Below, one piece after another: positions 1-7,635 of a stretch of DNA of 62,897 nucleotides. Position 1 is the stretch's first letter. Each line of letters starts with the position of its first letter. The notes beneath the pieces were generated by a model, which worked only from the letters and a program-made list of their open reading frames with translations, had not been told where the DNA came from and made no database searches. This DNA comes from an uncultured Clostridia bacterium (GTDB lineage Bacteria > Bacillota > Clostridia > Christensenellales > UBA1242). The DNA lies in the NCBI GenBank assembly GCA_949841045.1, contig CATKXS010000006.1:1-62897 (forward strand), read 5' to 3'. A program made the translations under genes and the position numbers.

Positions 1-37
1 GGGTTAGTCAGCCGTTCGAGTCGGCTTGGGAACACCA
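1..37 (+). tRNA. 3' end of a tRNA, probably tRNA-Arg(CCT), cut by the window edge
   Basis: The first 37 bases form the 3' part of a tRNA. A 5-bp T stem (10-14 with 22-26) closes a 7-nt loop TTCGAGT, followed by acceptor strand TGGGAAC, discriminator A and encoded CCA. The anticodon lies outside the window. The related copies at 1828 and 8821 extend further 5' and show an anticodon-loop-like TCCTAAGGG, which fits anticodon CCT (Arg). The isotype is therefore inferred from the repeats and not read directly. Confidence 0.65.
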
Positions 38-41
38 AAAA

Positions 42-73
42 AAACGGTCAATAATTAACTGACCGATTTTTTA
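42..73 (+). terminator. Rho-independent terminator after the tRNA
   Basis: CGGTCA (45-50) pairs with TGACCG (60-65) and is followed by a T-rich run. The same CGGTC/GACCG type of stem follows the tRNA-like copy at 1828. Confidence 0.7.
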
Positions 74-125
74 TTAGTAAAATTAAAATATGTTTGCTTA
101 AAATAAAATGTTTTTAGTTAAATTA

Positions 126-587
126 TTATAAAAAATCTGTATTTGTCACATCTTTCCATAAATCTTTCAAAAGTATTCCATCTATATTTGCTTTTTCGGC
201 AAGATCATCAATTGATTGATATGATTGTTCTTCGTGAGTGTTTATATTCAATAACATATCACATTTTTTAAAATCATTATATAAAATGCCATATCTGTTG
301 TTACGATAAGTAAACTCAACTTCACCATAATGTTTATATGCTTGAATAAAATCATCAAAATTGGCTAATACAGCAGATTTGCCTTCTTTAAATTGTTTTT
401 GAGCATTGTTAAGTGAGGGGATATTTCTTATCCCTGCGATGTCAGGATGCTGAAACGATTCTTCTGATTGTCTCCATCCACAAGTAGGACATTCATCTCC
501 GTTTCCGAACTGGCAAATTAGTATTTTATTTCCACATACATCACATTTTGAAATTTTGTTTTTTAAACTTGGATACTTAACTATCAT
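126..587 (-). CDS. CPCC-family cysteine-rich zinc-ribbon protein, possible immunity protein
   Basis: A 153-aa protein. Its N-terminal third carries two zinc-ribbon knuckles, CDVCG and CPTCGW, followed by HPD...IPSLNNAQKQF, the arrangement of the CPCC cysteine-rich family. The rest is charged, with no membrane segment. It is a paralogue of the gene at 611-1063 and is the last gene of a minus-strand group headed by a toxin-like gene. CPCC proteins often sit in polymorphic-toxin neighbourhoods, so an immunity role is inferred from context. A purine-rich AGAAG precedes the ATG. The biochemical function is unknown. Confidence 0.7.
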   Translation of the reverse strand: MIVKYPSLKNKISKCDVCGNKILICQFGNGDECPTCGWRQSEESFQHPDIAGIRNIPSLNNAQKQFKEGKSAVLANFDDFIQAYKHYGEVEFTYRNNRYGILYNDFKKCDMLLNINTHEEQSYQSIDDLAEKANIDGILLKDLWKDVTNTDFL

Positions 588-610
588 TTTTTCTTCTTTT
601 AATTAAATTG

Positions 611-1063
611 TTACATATATTTTGGATTTTCAACTTTATCCCATATATCTCTTACATATTCATTTCCTATTTTAGCGTTTGCGATAAAATCTTTTTTATC
701 TGAAAAGTAATAAATATTTTCTGGTGACCAGCCAAACTTTATTCCGCCTTCATTGTTAGCCCTATCCAACCAACAATTTATATTTTTATACCAAAATTCC
801 ATTTCCCCATACATATTAAAGCCGTCAAGGAAATCAATTAGCTCGGGTCTAAATTCCTTTCCTTCTTCATATAGTTTTTTTGCTTTGTTTAGCGAAATCA
901 GGTTGGGAAAAATTACATCATTAGGATGTTCGCTGATAAGGTGGCTATTTTTCCATCCACAATAACTACATTTCCCTTGTTCATATATATCAGCCATATA
1001 ACTGTGTCCACATACTTCACATTTCTTTTCAAATATTTTATCATAGATATTTTCCTTTTTCAT
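611..1063 (-). CDS. CPCC-family cysteine-rich zinc-ribbon protein, paralogue
   Basis: A 150-aa protein built like the gene at 126-587: knuckles CEVCG and CSYCGW near the N-terminus, then HPNDVIFPNLISLNKAKKL, the CPCC-family signature. A clear AAAGGAG precedes the ATG, and only 12 nt separate it from the toxin-like pseudogene upstream, so the three genes probably form one transcript. Duplicated divergent copies beside a toxin domain fit an expanded immunity set, but this is inference. The open reading frames on the opposite strand here are shadows. Confidence 0.72.
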   Translation of the reverse strand: MKKENIYDKIFEKKCEVCGHSYMADIYEQGKCSYCGWKNSHLISEHPNDVIFPNLISLNKAKKLYEEGKEFRPELIDFLDGFNMYGEMEFWYKNINCWLDRANNEGGIKFGWSPENIYYFSDKKDFIANAKIGNEYVRDIWDKVENPKYM

Positions 1064-1075
1064 TTTTTTCTCCTT

Positions 1076-1381
1076 TTAACAATAATCCGGATTGGTATCT
1101 TCACCGTCAGGGCCCTTATACTCGCATCGATCTGCTTTACCTTTAGAATAATTCCAAAAATGATCATGTGGGAATTTATGTTTGTGTTTATTCCCATGAT
1201 CCCAATCTCTATCTCAAACTGCTGCACCATCTGGTCCATACCATCTTTGCTGTAAGAGTTTTCCTGTATCTTCATCATAATAGTCAGTACGGGAATTTGG
1301 GGTATCTTCGAGAGTGTCTATGTTACCACGATAAGGTCCAAAAACTTTTTTTATTCCGCCACTTGGTTTACACATTCCCAT
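1076..1381 (-). pseudogene. Toxin-like small protein interrupted by one in-frame TGA
   Basis: Read on the minus strand from the ATG at 1381 there is a 101-residue frame ending TAA at 1076, broken only by TGA at 1214-1216. It reads MGMCKPSGGIKKVFGPYRGN, later TRTDYYDEDTG-type and WYGPDGAAV-stop-DRDWDHGN, then HKFPHDHFW and a Cys-containing end. The GPDG...DRDW.HG...FPHDH..W pattern resembles C-terminal domains of bacterial polymorphic toxins (recalled, no search possible). A single CGA-to-TGA change would explain the stop. GAGGTG precedes the ATG. A further SD-ATG at 1424 could encode an 18-aa leader overlapping this start. TGA is an ordinary stop elsewhere in the window. Confidence 0.6.
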
Positions 1382-1424
1382 AATGCCACCTCACAAAAGA
1401 AGAGGACATTAATATACTAATCAT

Positions 1425-1730
1425 AAACTTTTCCTCCTTTTAATTTATTTCAAACAAAAGGAGCTTAAGTCAGAGTTAAACATTATGGGGCAAGGGTAAT
1501 GTTAACTAATTCTTGGGTTATTCATGTTTTGTCTTTTTTAATTGTAAGTTATCCAAAGCTCTGGGCAAACAATTATTTATTTGTATTATATCATATATTT
1601 TAAAAAAAATAAAAGAAAGTGTGACAAATATTTATAGGGAGAGATAGATTTTAACAAATGATATTTATAAAAATACTGGTATAATTTTGGTATAATTCTT
1701 GAATAAAAGTTGTTTAAAAATATAAAATTA
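1425..1730. other. Intergenic region with a hairpin and a repeated UTR-like sequence
   Basis: No gene is seen. A hairpin is formed by AGTTAAACATT and AATGTTAACT (about 1476-1510). From 1540 to about 1730 the sequence matches the leader region at 14850-15030, described under that repeat. Confidence 0.5.
1540..1730 (+). repeat. Intergenic repeat A, copy 1
   Basis: It begins AATTGTAAGTTATCC, continues CAATTATTTAT...ATCATATA, then a stretch with GTGACA and TATAATTCTT...TAAAAGT. The same order occurs at 14850-15030 upstream of the M60 protease gene. Conservation is patchy but colinear over about 180 bp. Copy 1 abuts the left arm of the tRNA-like repeat and has no gene directly behind it in the same orientation. 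Confidence 0.6.
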
Positions 1731-1905
1731 TTGGATAATACGCATAGAATATGCTTAAAATTGCGAAAATTAATGCAAAAAATGAAGAAATTGCATAGAA
1801 ATCTCTTGATTTAGCATTCAAATATAATTCCTAAGGGTTAGTCACAGGTTTGAGTTGGATTTGGAACACCATAAATAAAAAACGGTCTTAGTAAATTTGA
1901 CCGTT
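1731..1905 (+). repeat. Attachment-like repeat, copy 2: left arm, tRNA-Arg 3' half and terminator
   Basis: A left arm (1731-1827) is shared with 8721-8820, including AATTAATGCAAAAAATGAAG. It is followed at 1828-1871 by TTCCTAAGGGTTAGTCACAG...GGAACACCA, the 3' half of the tRNA at the window start in degenerate form, and then a CGGTC/GACCG terminator (1881-1905). The layout of tRNA 3' end plus element arm is that of an attachment site left by an integrated element. Confidence 0.65.
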
Positions 1906-2000
1906 TTTTATTTCATGATATTTTTAATTTTTAAATGAGTTAAAAACTGTTCCATGAAAATTTCTTATTATAATTTAATCTTGATAATAAAATTTTTTGT

Positions 2001-2028
2001 TTGACTTATACAAATTATAAGTTATAAT
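2001..2028 (+). promoter_or_regulatory. Sigma-A promoter of the kinase gene
   Basis: TTGACT (2001-2006), 16-nt spacer, TATAAT (2023-2028). Transcription would start about 2035, inside the GGGGGGA ribosome-binding sequence, so the mRNA leader is very short. This favours the ATG at 2044 over the in-frame TTG at 2032. Confidence 0.75.
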
Positions 2029-2043
2029 TAATTGGGGGGAATT

Positions 2044-2718
2044 ATGATAATAGGTATAGAGGGAATGGATGGAAGTGGAAAAAGTTCTGTTGCAAAAGCG
2101 CTCGCTTTAAAATTTGGATATGAATATAGGGATATGCCAAATAAACATTTTTTGGGAATGTCAGATGAGGGATTCCAAAAAGTTTGTGAAAAGATATATA
2201 AATTCCCTGACAATACTATAAAAGGTTGGTTTTTTGGGTTTGGGAATATACTTGCTACACAGAATGTTGAGAATGGTGTGATTATTGATAGACATTTACT
2301 TTCAAATTATTTTTGGAATGGTGATAAAAAAAATATTGGAATGTATGAAGAATTACTAACAATTACAGGCAAGCCAGATTTAACAATAGTTCTTTATGCT
2401 GGAATGAAGGAACGAATGAAAAGAATCCGCAAAAGAAGTTCAACTGATAGAGATTTAGATGATGATGAAAAAAAAGTGTTGGGATATGACAAAATGATTG
2501 CTTTTGCAAAGCATGTAGCTCTTCCTTATTTAGTAATAAATACTGAAAAATATAATTTGGACAAAACAATTAAAATTTGTGAATGCTTAATTAAAAAAAT
2601 TGAAACAATGGATAAGGCAGAGGTCGTTGAATTTGTTAATAAAGTGAATCAGAGATTATATAGAAACAAAAAACAGCCATATTCAGAACTTCTTAACGAT
2701 GAACTAGAAAACGATTAA
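2044..2718 (+). CDS. Thymidylate-kinase-like deoxynucleotide kinase
   Basis: A 224-aa P-loop kinase. Walker A is GIEGMDGSGKSS at the extreme N-terminus, the DR(H) substrate motif is IIDRHLLSNYFW, and an Arg/Lys-rich lid is KERMKRIRKR. These are thymidylate-kinase superfamily features (phosphorylation of a (deoxy)nucleoside monophosphate with ATP). The C-terminal 40 residues extend past the usual fold. It is the first gene of the cargo between two attachment-like repeats and has its own promoter, so it is probably not the housekeeping Tmk. The substrate is not determinable here. Confidence 0.72.
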   Translation: MIIGIEGMDGSGKSSVAKALALKFGYEYRDMPNKHFLGMSDEGFQKVCEKIYKFPDNTIKGWFFGFGNILATQNVENGVIIDRHLLSNYFWNGDKKNIGMYEELLTITGKPDLTIVLYAGMKERMKRIRKRSSTDRDLDDDEKKVLGYDKMIAFAKHVALPYLVINTEKYNLDKTIKICECLIKKIETMDKAEVVEFVNKVNQRLYRNKKQPYSELLNDELEND

Positions 2719-2774
2719 TATTATTTGCAAAAGACATAAATTTTTGATATAATCCATATCAAAAGGGAGAGGAT

Positions 2775-3251
2775 ATGTTTTTAGATGAAGAGGGATTAGA
2801 GCAATTAGATGAACTGATAAAAAAAGAGACAAATAGATTAAAACAAGCTGTTTCGCAAAAAGCAAATGCTTATCAAAATGATACAAACACGTGGCATGAC
2901 AATTCTGATTTTGATAATGCTACAGAAAAAGAAAATGCAGCTATAAATGAAATAAATAAGTTGATTGATATAAAAATAAATGCCGAAATAATTAAAAAAC
3001 ATATGCAGGCAGATAAAATAGATGTTGGCGATGTAGTAACAGTGGAAATAGATGAAGATGTTTTTGATGTAATTCTAACTGGTAAATATATTACTAATGC
3101 AGGTAATGGAGAAATAACATTAAATAGCCCATTAGGCGAAAATATTTACAAGAAGAGCATAGGTGATATTATTAAATATAAACATTTAGGCAATTCTTTT
3201 GTTGTAAAAATAATTGATTTTAAAAGAAGGGAGAGAGGTGATGAAAATTGA
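2775..3251 (+). CDS. GreA/GreB-like transcript-cleavage factor homologue
   Basis: A 158-aa protein with Gre architecture: an N-terminal helical half with an acidic stretch (NSDFDNATEKEN) where Gre factors carry the catalytic Asp/Glu tip, and a C-terminal FKBP-like half (VGDVVTVEI, ITLNSPLG, IGDIIKY). Gre factors enter the RNA-polymerase secondary channel and stimulate cleavage of backtracked RNA. The tip lacks the usual LSENAEY sequence, so activity is uncertain and it may be a Gre-type regulator. AGGGAGAGG precedes the ATG. The 3' end overlaps the CYTH gene by 11 bp, implying translational coupling. Confidence 0.72.
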   Translation: MFLDEEGLEQLDELIKKETNRLKQAVSQKANAYQNDTNTWHDNSDFDNATEKENAAINEINKLIDIKINAEIIKKHMQADKIDVGDVVTVEIDEDVFDVILTGKYITNAGNGEITLNSPLGENIYKKSIGDIIKYKHLGNSFVVKIIDFKRRERGDEN

Positions 3252-3774
3252 ATATGAAATTAGATTTTTAAACATTGATAAAGATAAAATAATTAAAAAA
3301 TTGCAAGAACTGAAAGCTGAAGATAATGGTGAAAAACTCCAAATTCGAAAAACCTATGATTTGATTCAGCCTCAGCCAAACAGCTGGATAAGGTTAAGAA
3401 CTAATGGTGAAAAAACAACTTTAACTATTAAAGAAATTAAAACTGATAAGGTTGATGGCACTAAAGAACTTGAAGTTGAAGTTAGTGATTTTTTTGAAAC
3501 AGACGCAATTTTAAATAAAATAGGGCTAAAATCAAGAAACTTTCAAGAAAATAAAAGACATCAATATCATTTGAATGGGGTTGAAATTGATGTCGATTCT
3601 TGGCCTCTAATTCCAACATATTTAGAAATAGAGGGCGATAGTGAAGAGAGTATAATGAAAACTTGCAAACTTCTTGATTTAGACTATAATGCGTCTACTT
3701 CGATGGATGTGACAGATATTTATAATAAAGTATATAATATAGATTTACTAAGTCTTAAAGAACTAAAGTTTTAA
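3241..3774 (+). CDS. CYTH-domain enzyme (class IV adenylate cyclase / triphosphatase-like)
   Basis: A 177-aa CYTH protein. It opens with EYEIRF, the ExExK/R signature, and continues with SWIRLRTNGEKTTLTIKE, the alternating basic/acidic strands that line the tunnel, and ELEVEV and YLEIEG, which supply metal-binding acidic residues. CYTH proteins hydrolyse or cyclise triphosphates in the presence of divalent metal. The CyaB-like class IV cyclases are the nearest relatives suggested by length. GAGAGGTG lies just before the ATG inside the preceding gene. The in-frame start 27 bp upstream lacks a ribosome site. Product (cAMP or simple triphosphate hydrolysis) cannot be decided. Confidence 0.75.
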   Translation: MKIEYEIRFLNIDKDKIIKKLQELKAEDNGEKLQIRKTYDLIQPQPNSWIRLRTNGEKTTLTIKEIKTDKVDGTKELEVEVSDFFETDAILNKIGLKSRNFQENKRHQYHLNGVEIDVDSWPLIPTYLEIEGDSEESIMKTCKLLDLDYNASTSMDVTDIYNKVYNIDLLSLKELKF

Positions 3775-3780
3775 AATAAT

Positions 3781-3808
3781 AAAGGAGGGTAAAAGCTCTC
3801 CTTTTTTA
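3781..3808 (+). terminator. Terminator after the GreA-like/CYTH operon
   Basis: AAAGGAG pairs with CTCCTTT and is followed by a T run. Confidence 0.75.
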
Positions 3809-3819
3809 TTTAGTTTTTA

Positions 3820-4725
3820 TTAAAGTAATCCTTTTGTTTCGCTTAAATACTCAATGAATGACTTGACTTTTGAATTGTTATTTTCTTTTTTAGTAACTAG
3901 GCATAATGGAATTGAAGGAAGTGGGGTATTAATAGTTATTTTGTATAAAGTCTCATTATCCAGCAATTCTTTTACTGCGCTTTCAAATACATAACCAATT
4001 ACATTTCCTCCAAGTATTAAGTCTATTGTAACTTGAGTTGAATTGCTTTGATAAAATGGGGTAAAACTTAGATTCTCTTTATTTAATAAAATGTTTAATG
4101 AATTTCGTATGTTAGAATTTTCTCTTGGAAGGACTATATGAAATTTTGAAATTTCCTCAAGATTTTTTACATTAGAGAAAAGAGAATGATTTTCTTTTGC
4201 ATATACAAAACACATTTTTTCAAGTTTTATTGTTTCTAAATCATAGTCATTGCTGTTTATACTAATAGGGGCGGTATCTATAATAAAATCAATTTCTTTA
4301 TTTTCTAATTTGTTGATTAAAATGGCTGTTGAGTCATCATGAAAAATTAATTTAACATTTGGATTCTCTTTTATGAAAGATTTAATTTTGTTTTTAAAGA
4401 AAAGATAAATATGACTTTGCATACCAAATGCAATTTGTTCTGTTTCTTTTTTATTTTCCATGATTTGATGGCACTCGTTCATTGAACTAATGATTTCTTC
4501 GACTTTAGTAAAAAGAAGAGAACCCTTATTTGTCATTTTGATGCCATTTCTATTCCTAATTATAAGTTCTTCTCCAAAATGTTCCTCAAGTTGTTTTATA
4601 GCATAACTTATAGATGGTTGAGAAATACAAAAATATTCACTTGCCTTAGTAAAACTTCCCAGTTTGCAAACTTCATAAAAATATTTTAAATTGTTAAAGT
4701 TCAAATTATATAAATTTATATCCAT
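3820..4725 (-). CDS. LysR-family transcriptional regulator
   Basis: A 301-aa LysR protein. Winged helix at the N-terminus: LKYFYEVCKLGSFTKASEYF, then QPSISYAIKQLEEHFGEELI. A periplasmic-binding-like effector domain fills the rest. It is divergent from the U32 gene at 4860, the classical arrangement for a LysR activator and its target operon. The reading frame stays open to a TTG at 4761, but the -35 and -10 boxes lie within that stretch, so the ATG at 4725 is chosen. No Shine-Dalgarno is visible and the leader would be nearly absent. Confidence 0.85.
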   Translation of the reverse strand: MDINLYNLNFNNLKYFYEVCKLGSFTKASEYFCISQPSISYAIKQLEEHFGEELIIRNRNGIKMTNKGSLLFTKVEEIISSMNECHQIMENKKETEQIAFGMQSHIYLFFKNKIKSFIKENPNVKLIFHDDSTAILINKLENKEIDFIIDTAPISINSNDYDLETIKLEKMCFVYAKENHSLFSNVKNLEEISKFHIVLPRENSNIRNSLNILLNKENLSFTPFYQSNSTQVTIDLILGGNVIGYVFESAVKELLDNETLYKITINTPLPSIPLCLVTKKENNNSKVKSFIEYLSETKGLL

Positions 4726-4733
4726 GCTTTTAT

Positions 4734-4761
4734 AATATATATTTATACAAATCCTTGTCAA
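4734..4761 (-). promoter_or_regulatory. Promoter of the LysR gene
   Basis: On the minus strand: TTGACA (4761-4756), 16 nt, TATATT (4739-4734), ending 8 nt before the ATG at 4725. This fixes the start and predicts an almost leaderless mRNA. Confidence 0.65.
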
Positions 4762-4779
4762 GAAAAATTACATAAAATG

Positions 4780-4795
4780 TATTTATGAATAAATA
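4780..4795. promoter_or_regulatory. Palindrome between divergent genes, candidate LysR operator
   Basis: TATTTATGAATAAATA is a near-perfect dyad centred between the two divergent promoters, where a LysR regulator would bind. The sequence is AT-rich, so chance is possible. Confidence 0.4.
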
Positions 4796-4807
4796 AATAT
4801 TTTATAT

Positions 4808-4836
4808 TTGACTTTTATATTTATGTGTGTAAAAAT
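4808..4836 (+). promoter_or_regulatory. Promoter of the U32 operon
   Basis: TTGACT (4808-4813) with a weak -10, TAAAAA/AAAAAT, 16-17 nt downstream. A weak -10 fits an activator-dependent promoter. GGGGGG lies just before the start at 4860. Confidence 0.5.
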
Positions 4837-4859
4837 AAACAAAATGAAATGGGGGGATA

Positions 4860-6935
4860 ATGGAAATTTTATATCCTGTAGGAAGCAATATATATATTGA
4901 AAATGCAATAAAAGCTGGTGCTGATGCAGTGTATGGTGGATTTCAACTTTTTAATGCAAGAAATAAGGCGAAAAATTTTACTGTTGATGAGCTTATTGCA
5001 GCGATTGATAAATGTCATGATAATAATTTAAAATTTTATTTAACTTTAAATACATTAATGTTAGATGAAGAGATAAAAGACGTAATTGAGACTTTAAAAA
5101 AATTTAAGATAAAGCCAGATGCTTTTATTTGTGCGGATATTGGTCTTTGTGAAAACTTAATGAAGGAATTTCCAGATGTTGAACTCCATGCATCAACTCA
5201 GTTTGGAGTGGCAAATCTTCAAGATGCACAGTTTGCTGAAAAAATTGGATTTAAAAGAGTTATACTTGCGCGTGAAATGACTGAAAGCGAAATTAATTAC
5301 ATAACTGAAAATTTAAATATAGATACAGAGGTCTTTGTTTGGGGCTCTCAATGTGTTAGTTTTTCGGGCTCTTGTTTTTTAGGCTCTTTAATGAATGGAG
5401 GAACTGCAAATAGAGGGAAATGTATAACGTTATGTAGAGATAAGTATCTTTTTAATCATGTAAGTGAGATGGGTAACTATTTGTATGTGCCCGATTTAAA
5501 TTGTATTAATATTGCTAAAAAGGGAAATGCAGTATCATTAAAAATTGAAGGAAGAAGAAGACCTGTCGAACAATTGAATAAAGTCGTAAAAGAAATCAAG
5601 GGAGAAATTGATTCACAAAAAGAAAATGGATTTTATTTAGGAGAGAACATAGAGAAAAATCATTTATATGAAAGAGTAAACAATCGACAAAAATTTCTCT
5701 TTAAACATGATAAAAACTTTCCTATAAAAGAAGAGGATGTTTGGATATTTAAGAAATATAATGAATTTTATTATCTACCTGAAAACATAAGTCCAAATAG
5801 TGAGAGCCTTTATTTATATTCAGAATGGAAACTTCCTTTTAAACCTAATTTAAAAAATCTGTCTATGGAAATCAATCAAAAAGGTGGAATAGTGCAGAGT
5901 GTAATGTTTTTAAATTACAAAGGTGAAGCAAGATATTTTTACCTTAAAAATAATGAGAGTAAATATATAAATATAGAATCAATAAAGGAATTATATAAAA
6001 TTTCAAATATAAATATTTATAGCATAAAATTTAAAAAAGAAAGTGAAAATCAAAATATTTTAATTTCTTATCAAATGGTTAAAGAAATAGAAGATTATGT
6101 ATTAAAGTTATCAGAAATAGAGAGAAATTTTTCTTATGATAGTTGCGGTCTTGATAAGGTATACATTGAAACTGAGAATCTCAATCTTGCTTATGAATTA
6201 GCAAAGGAGAATATTTTAACCATAGTGAATTTGGAATCTTTTGAAATGTTCGAGAAACTTGAAATTAGCAGATTTACTGATAAAGAAGCAACTATTTTTA
6301 AACTTCCATTTTTCAATTTTAAAAATAAAGATATGCAGTTTTTATTAAAGAAAATTGAGGGCTTTGGTGTAATGATAACTAAATTTTCACAAATTGAAGA
6401 CATTAAGAAGTTTAAGTTTAGCAAAATTTTTGCAGATTATCTTGTTCCAGTATGGAATCATAATTCAAGAGAATTTTTAGAAAAATGTGATGTAGAAAAC
6501 TTTTGTGCAAGTCCAGAACTTAGTTTTGAAGAAAATATGAAGATTTTTAATAATGTGAATGAGGTATGCCTGTTATTAGGTGGTAAACCGACGTGTGTTT
6601 ATTCTAGGCAGTGTTTTAAAAAGGCCATAGGCTGTTCAGTTTGTCGCCAATCTGAAAAAAGTTTAAAGAATGTTGATAGGGATGTTGACTTTGAATTAAA
6701 TTGTTATGCTGACCATAGAACTATGAATTATAAGAATAATATTTTGAATCCTTATAATTGTAAAAATAAAAATGTATCTTACAGATTTGTAGAAAGAGGC
6801 TTGAGTATCCAAGACATAAAAGAAATCTTAGACTGTGTGCATAAAGATGGATATTATGAAAAATTAAGAAAACATAAATTATTTAAAAATTCATTTTCAA
6901 ATATGTTAGAGGAGGATAAAAGAATTGAAAACTAA
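4860..6935 (+). CDS. Peptidase-U32-family protein (RlhA/TrhP-like)
   Basis: A 691-aa U32 protein. It starts LYPVGSNIYIENAIKAGADA, and has the family core EVFVWGSQCVSFSGSCFLGS then GGTANRGKC..LCRD, whose cysteines ligate an iron-sulfur cluster in characterised members. U32 proteins hydroxylate 23S rRNA (RlhA) or tRNA uridine (TrhP), and others act in ubiquinone synthesis; peptidase activity is doubtful. The usual His of VHG is Trp here. A second Cys-rich patch near the C-terminus (TCVYSRQCFKKAIGCSVCRQ) is extra. It is the first gene of an operon with a methyltransferase and radical-SAM genes, divergent from LysR. Confidence 0.82.
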   Translation: MEILYPVGSNIYIENAIKAGADAVYGGFQLFNARNKAKNFTVDELIAAIDKCHDNNLKFYLTLNTLMLDEEIKDVIETLKKFKIKPDAFICADIGLCENLMKEFPDVELHASTQFGVANLQDAQFAEKIGFKRVILAREMTESEINYITENLNIDTEVFVWGSQCVSFSGSCFLGSLMNGGTANRGKCITLCRDKYLFNHVSEMGNYLYVPDLNCINIAKKGNAVSLKIEGRRRPVEQLNKVVKEIKGEIDSQKENGFYLGENIEKNHLYERVNNRQKFLFKHDKNFPIKEEDVWIFKKYNEFYYLPENISPNSESLYLYSEWKLPFKPNLKNLSMEINQKGGIVQSVMFLNYKGEARYFYLKNNESKYINIESIKELYKISNINIYSIKFKKESENQNILISYQMVKEIEDYVLKLSEIERNFSYDSCGLDKVYIETENLNLAYELAKENILTIVNLESFEMFEKLEISRFTDKEATIFKLPFFNFKNKDMQFLLKKIEGFGVMITKFSQIEDIKKFKFSKIFADYLVPVWNHNSREFLEKCDVENFCASPELSFEENMKIFNNVNEVCLLLGGKPTCVYSRQCFKKAIGCSVCRQSEKSLKNVDRDVDFELNCYADHRTMNYKNNILNPYNCKNKNVSYRFVERGLSIQDIKEILDCVHKDGYYEKLRKHKLFKNSFSNMLEEDKRIEN

Positions 6936-7635
6936 AAGTATTTGGGGGAATCCACCTAAAAGGTTGTATAAATTGTTAAATATTATAAAGTCTGAGAATA
7001 GAGAGAATCCCGAAGTTTGTATAGTAGGTTGCTCTGATGGGAAATTTTTAATGCCATTTGCTAGAGCTGAAATAAAAGTCACAGGTTATGATATTGATGA
7101 AATAGCGTTATATGGTGGTGAAAAACTTTTTCCAGTTAAAGAAGAAAATAAAATATATGCATATAATGCAAAATTCAAGAGTAAAGACTATCCTCTTGAA
7201 AAAAGAAGAGTTTATGGTGTTTGCGAACGATTGCAATTAGAAAATTTGGAAGCGTTTGCAAATGTAAAACTTTTAGATTTTTATAGAAACCCTCCAAATG
7301 ATAAGTTTGACCTTGTTTTTACAAGCTGTTCGTTGCATTATTCTAAAAATGCAGAATTTAGTTTGCTAGACAAAGTGCAAAAGCTTGGAAGTATAGTTAA
7401 AAAGGGTGGTTATCTTTATGTTGATTATATGATGGCTATAGATGAAGATGATTATGAAAATTATCCAGATAGCAAATTTTTTAGGAAAGGGCAAATAAAA
7501 AATATGCTTAGCGATTCTTTTGAAATAATTTCAATAAAAGAGAATTCTTATCCTAGTTTTGAAGGTGCTCATGTAGATTGTGTAAAAGACCATTTTCACA
7601 GATTTGGCTATATTTTTGCAAGGAGAATAAAATGA
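6925..7635 (+). CDS. SAM-dependent methyltransferase, class I
   Basis: A 236-aa protein with motif I VCIVGCSDGKFLMPFARA, the acidic end of strand 2 (GYDIDE), FDLVFTSCSLHYS at strand 4, and GGYLYVDY after it, a Rossmann methyltransferase. It begins with TTG at 6925 behind GAGGAGG and overlaps the U32 gene by 11 bp; it ends in ATGA shared with the radical-SAM gene, so all three are translationally coupled. The substrate is unknown. Partnership with an iron-sulfur U32 protein suggests small-molecule or RNA modification, which is inference. Confidence 0.75.
   Translation: MKTKSIWGNPPKRLYKLLNIIKSENRENPEVCIVGCSDGKFLMPFARAEIKVTGYDIDEIALYGGEKLFPVKEENKIYAYNAKFKSKDYPLEKRRVYGVCERLQLENLEAFANVKLLDFYRNPPNDKFDLVFTSCSLHYSKNAEFSLLDKVQKLGSIVKKGGYLYVDYMMAIDEDDYENYPDSKFFRKGQIKNMLSDSFEIISIKENSYPSFEGAHVDCVKDHFHRFGYIFARRIK

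Noticed and set aside
1214..1216. TGA read as Trp or selenocysteine
   Set aside because: TGA terminates many intact genes here, and no selenocysteine-type hairpin was seen downstream.
1741..1800. tmRNA-like tag frame (NAKNEEIA-stop) in the attachment-like repeats
   Set aside because: The distance from the stop to the CCA end is only about 70 nt, the tag lacks a hydrophobic end, and the upstream sequence at copy 3 is radical-SAM coding remnant. tRNA-Arg 3' half plus element arm explains it better.
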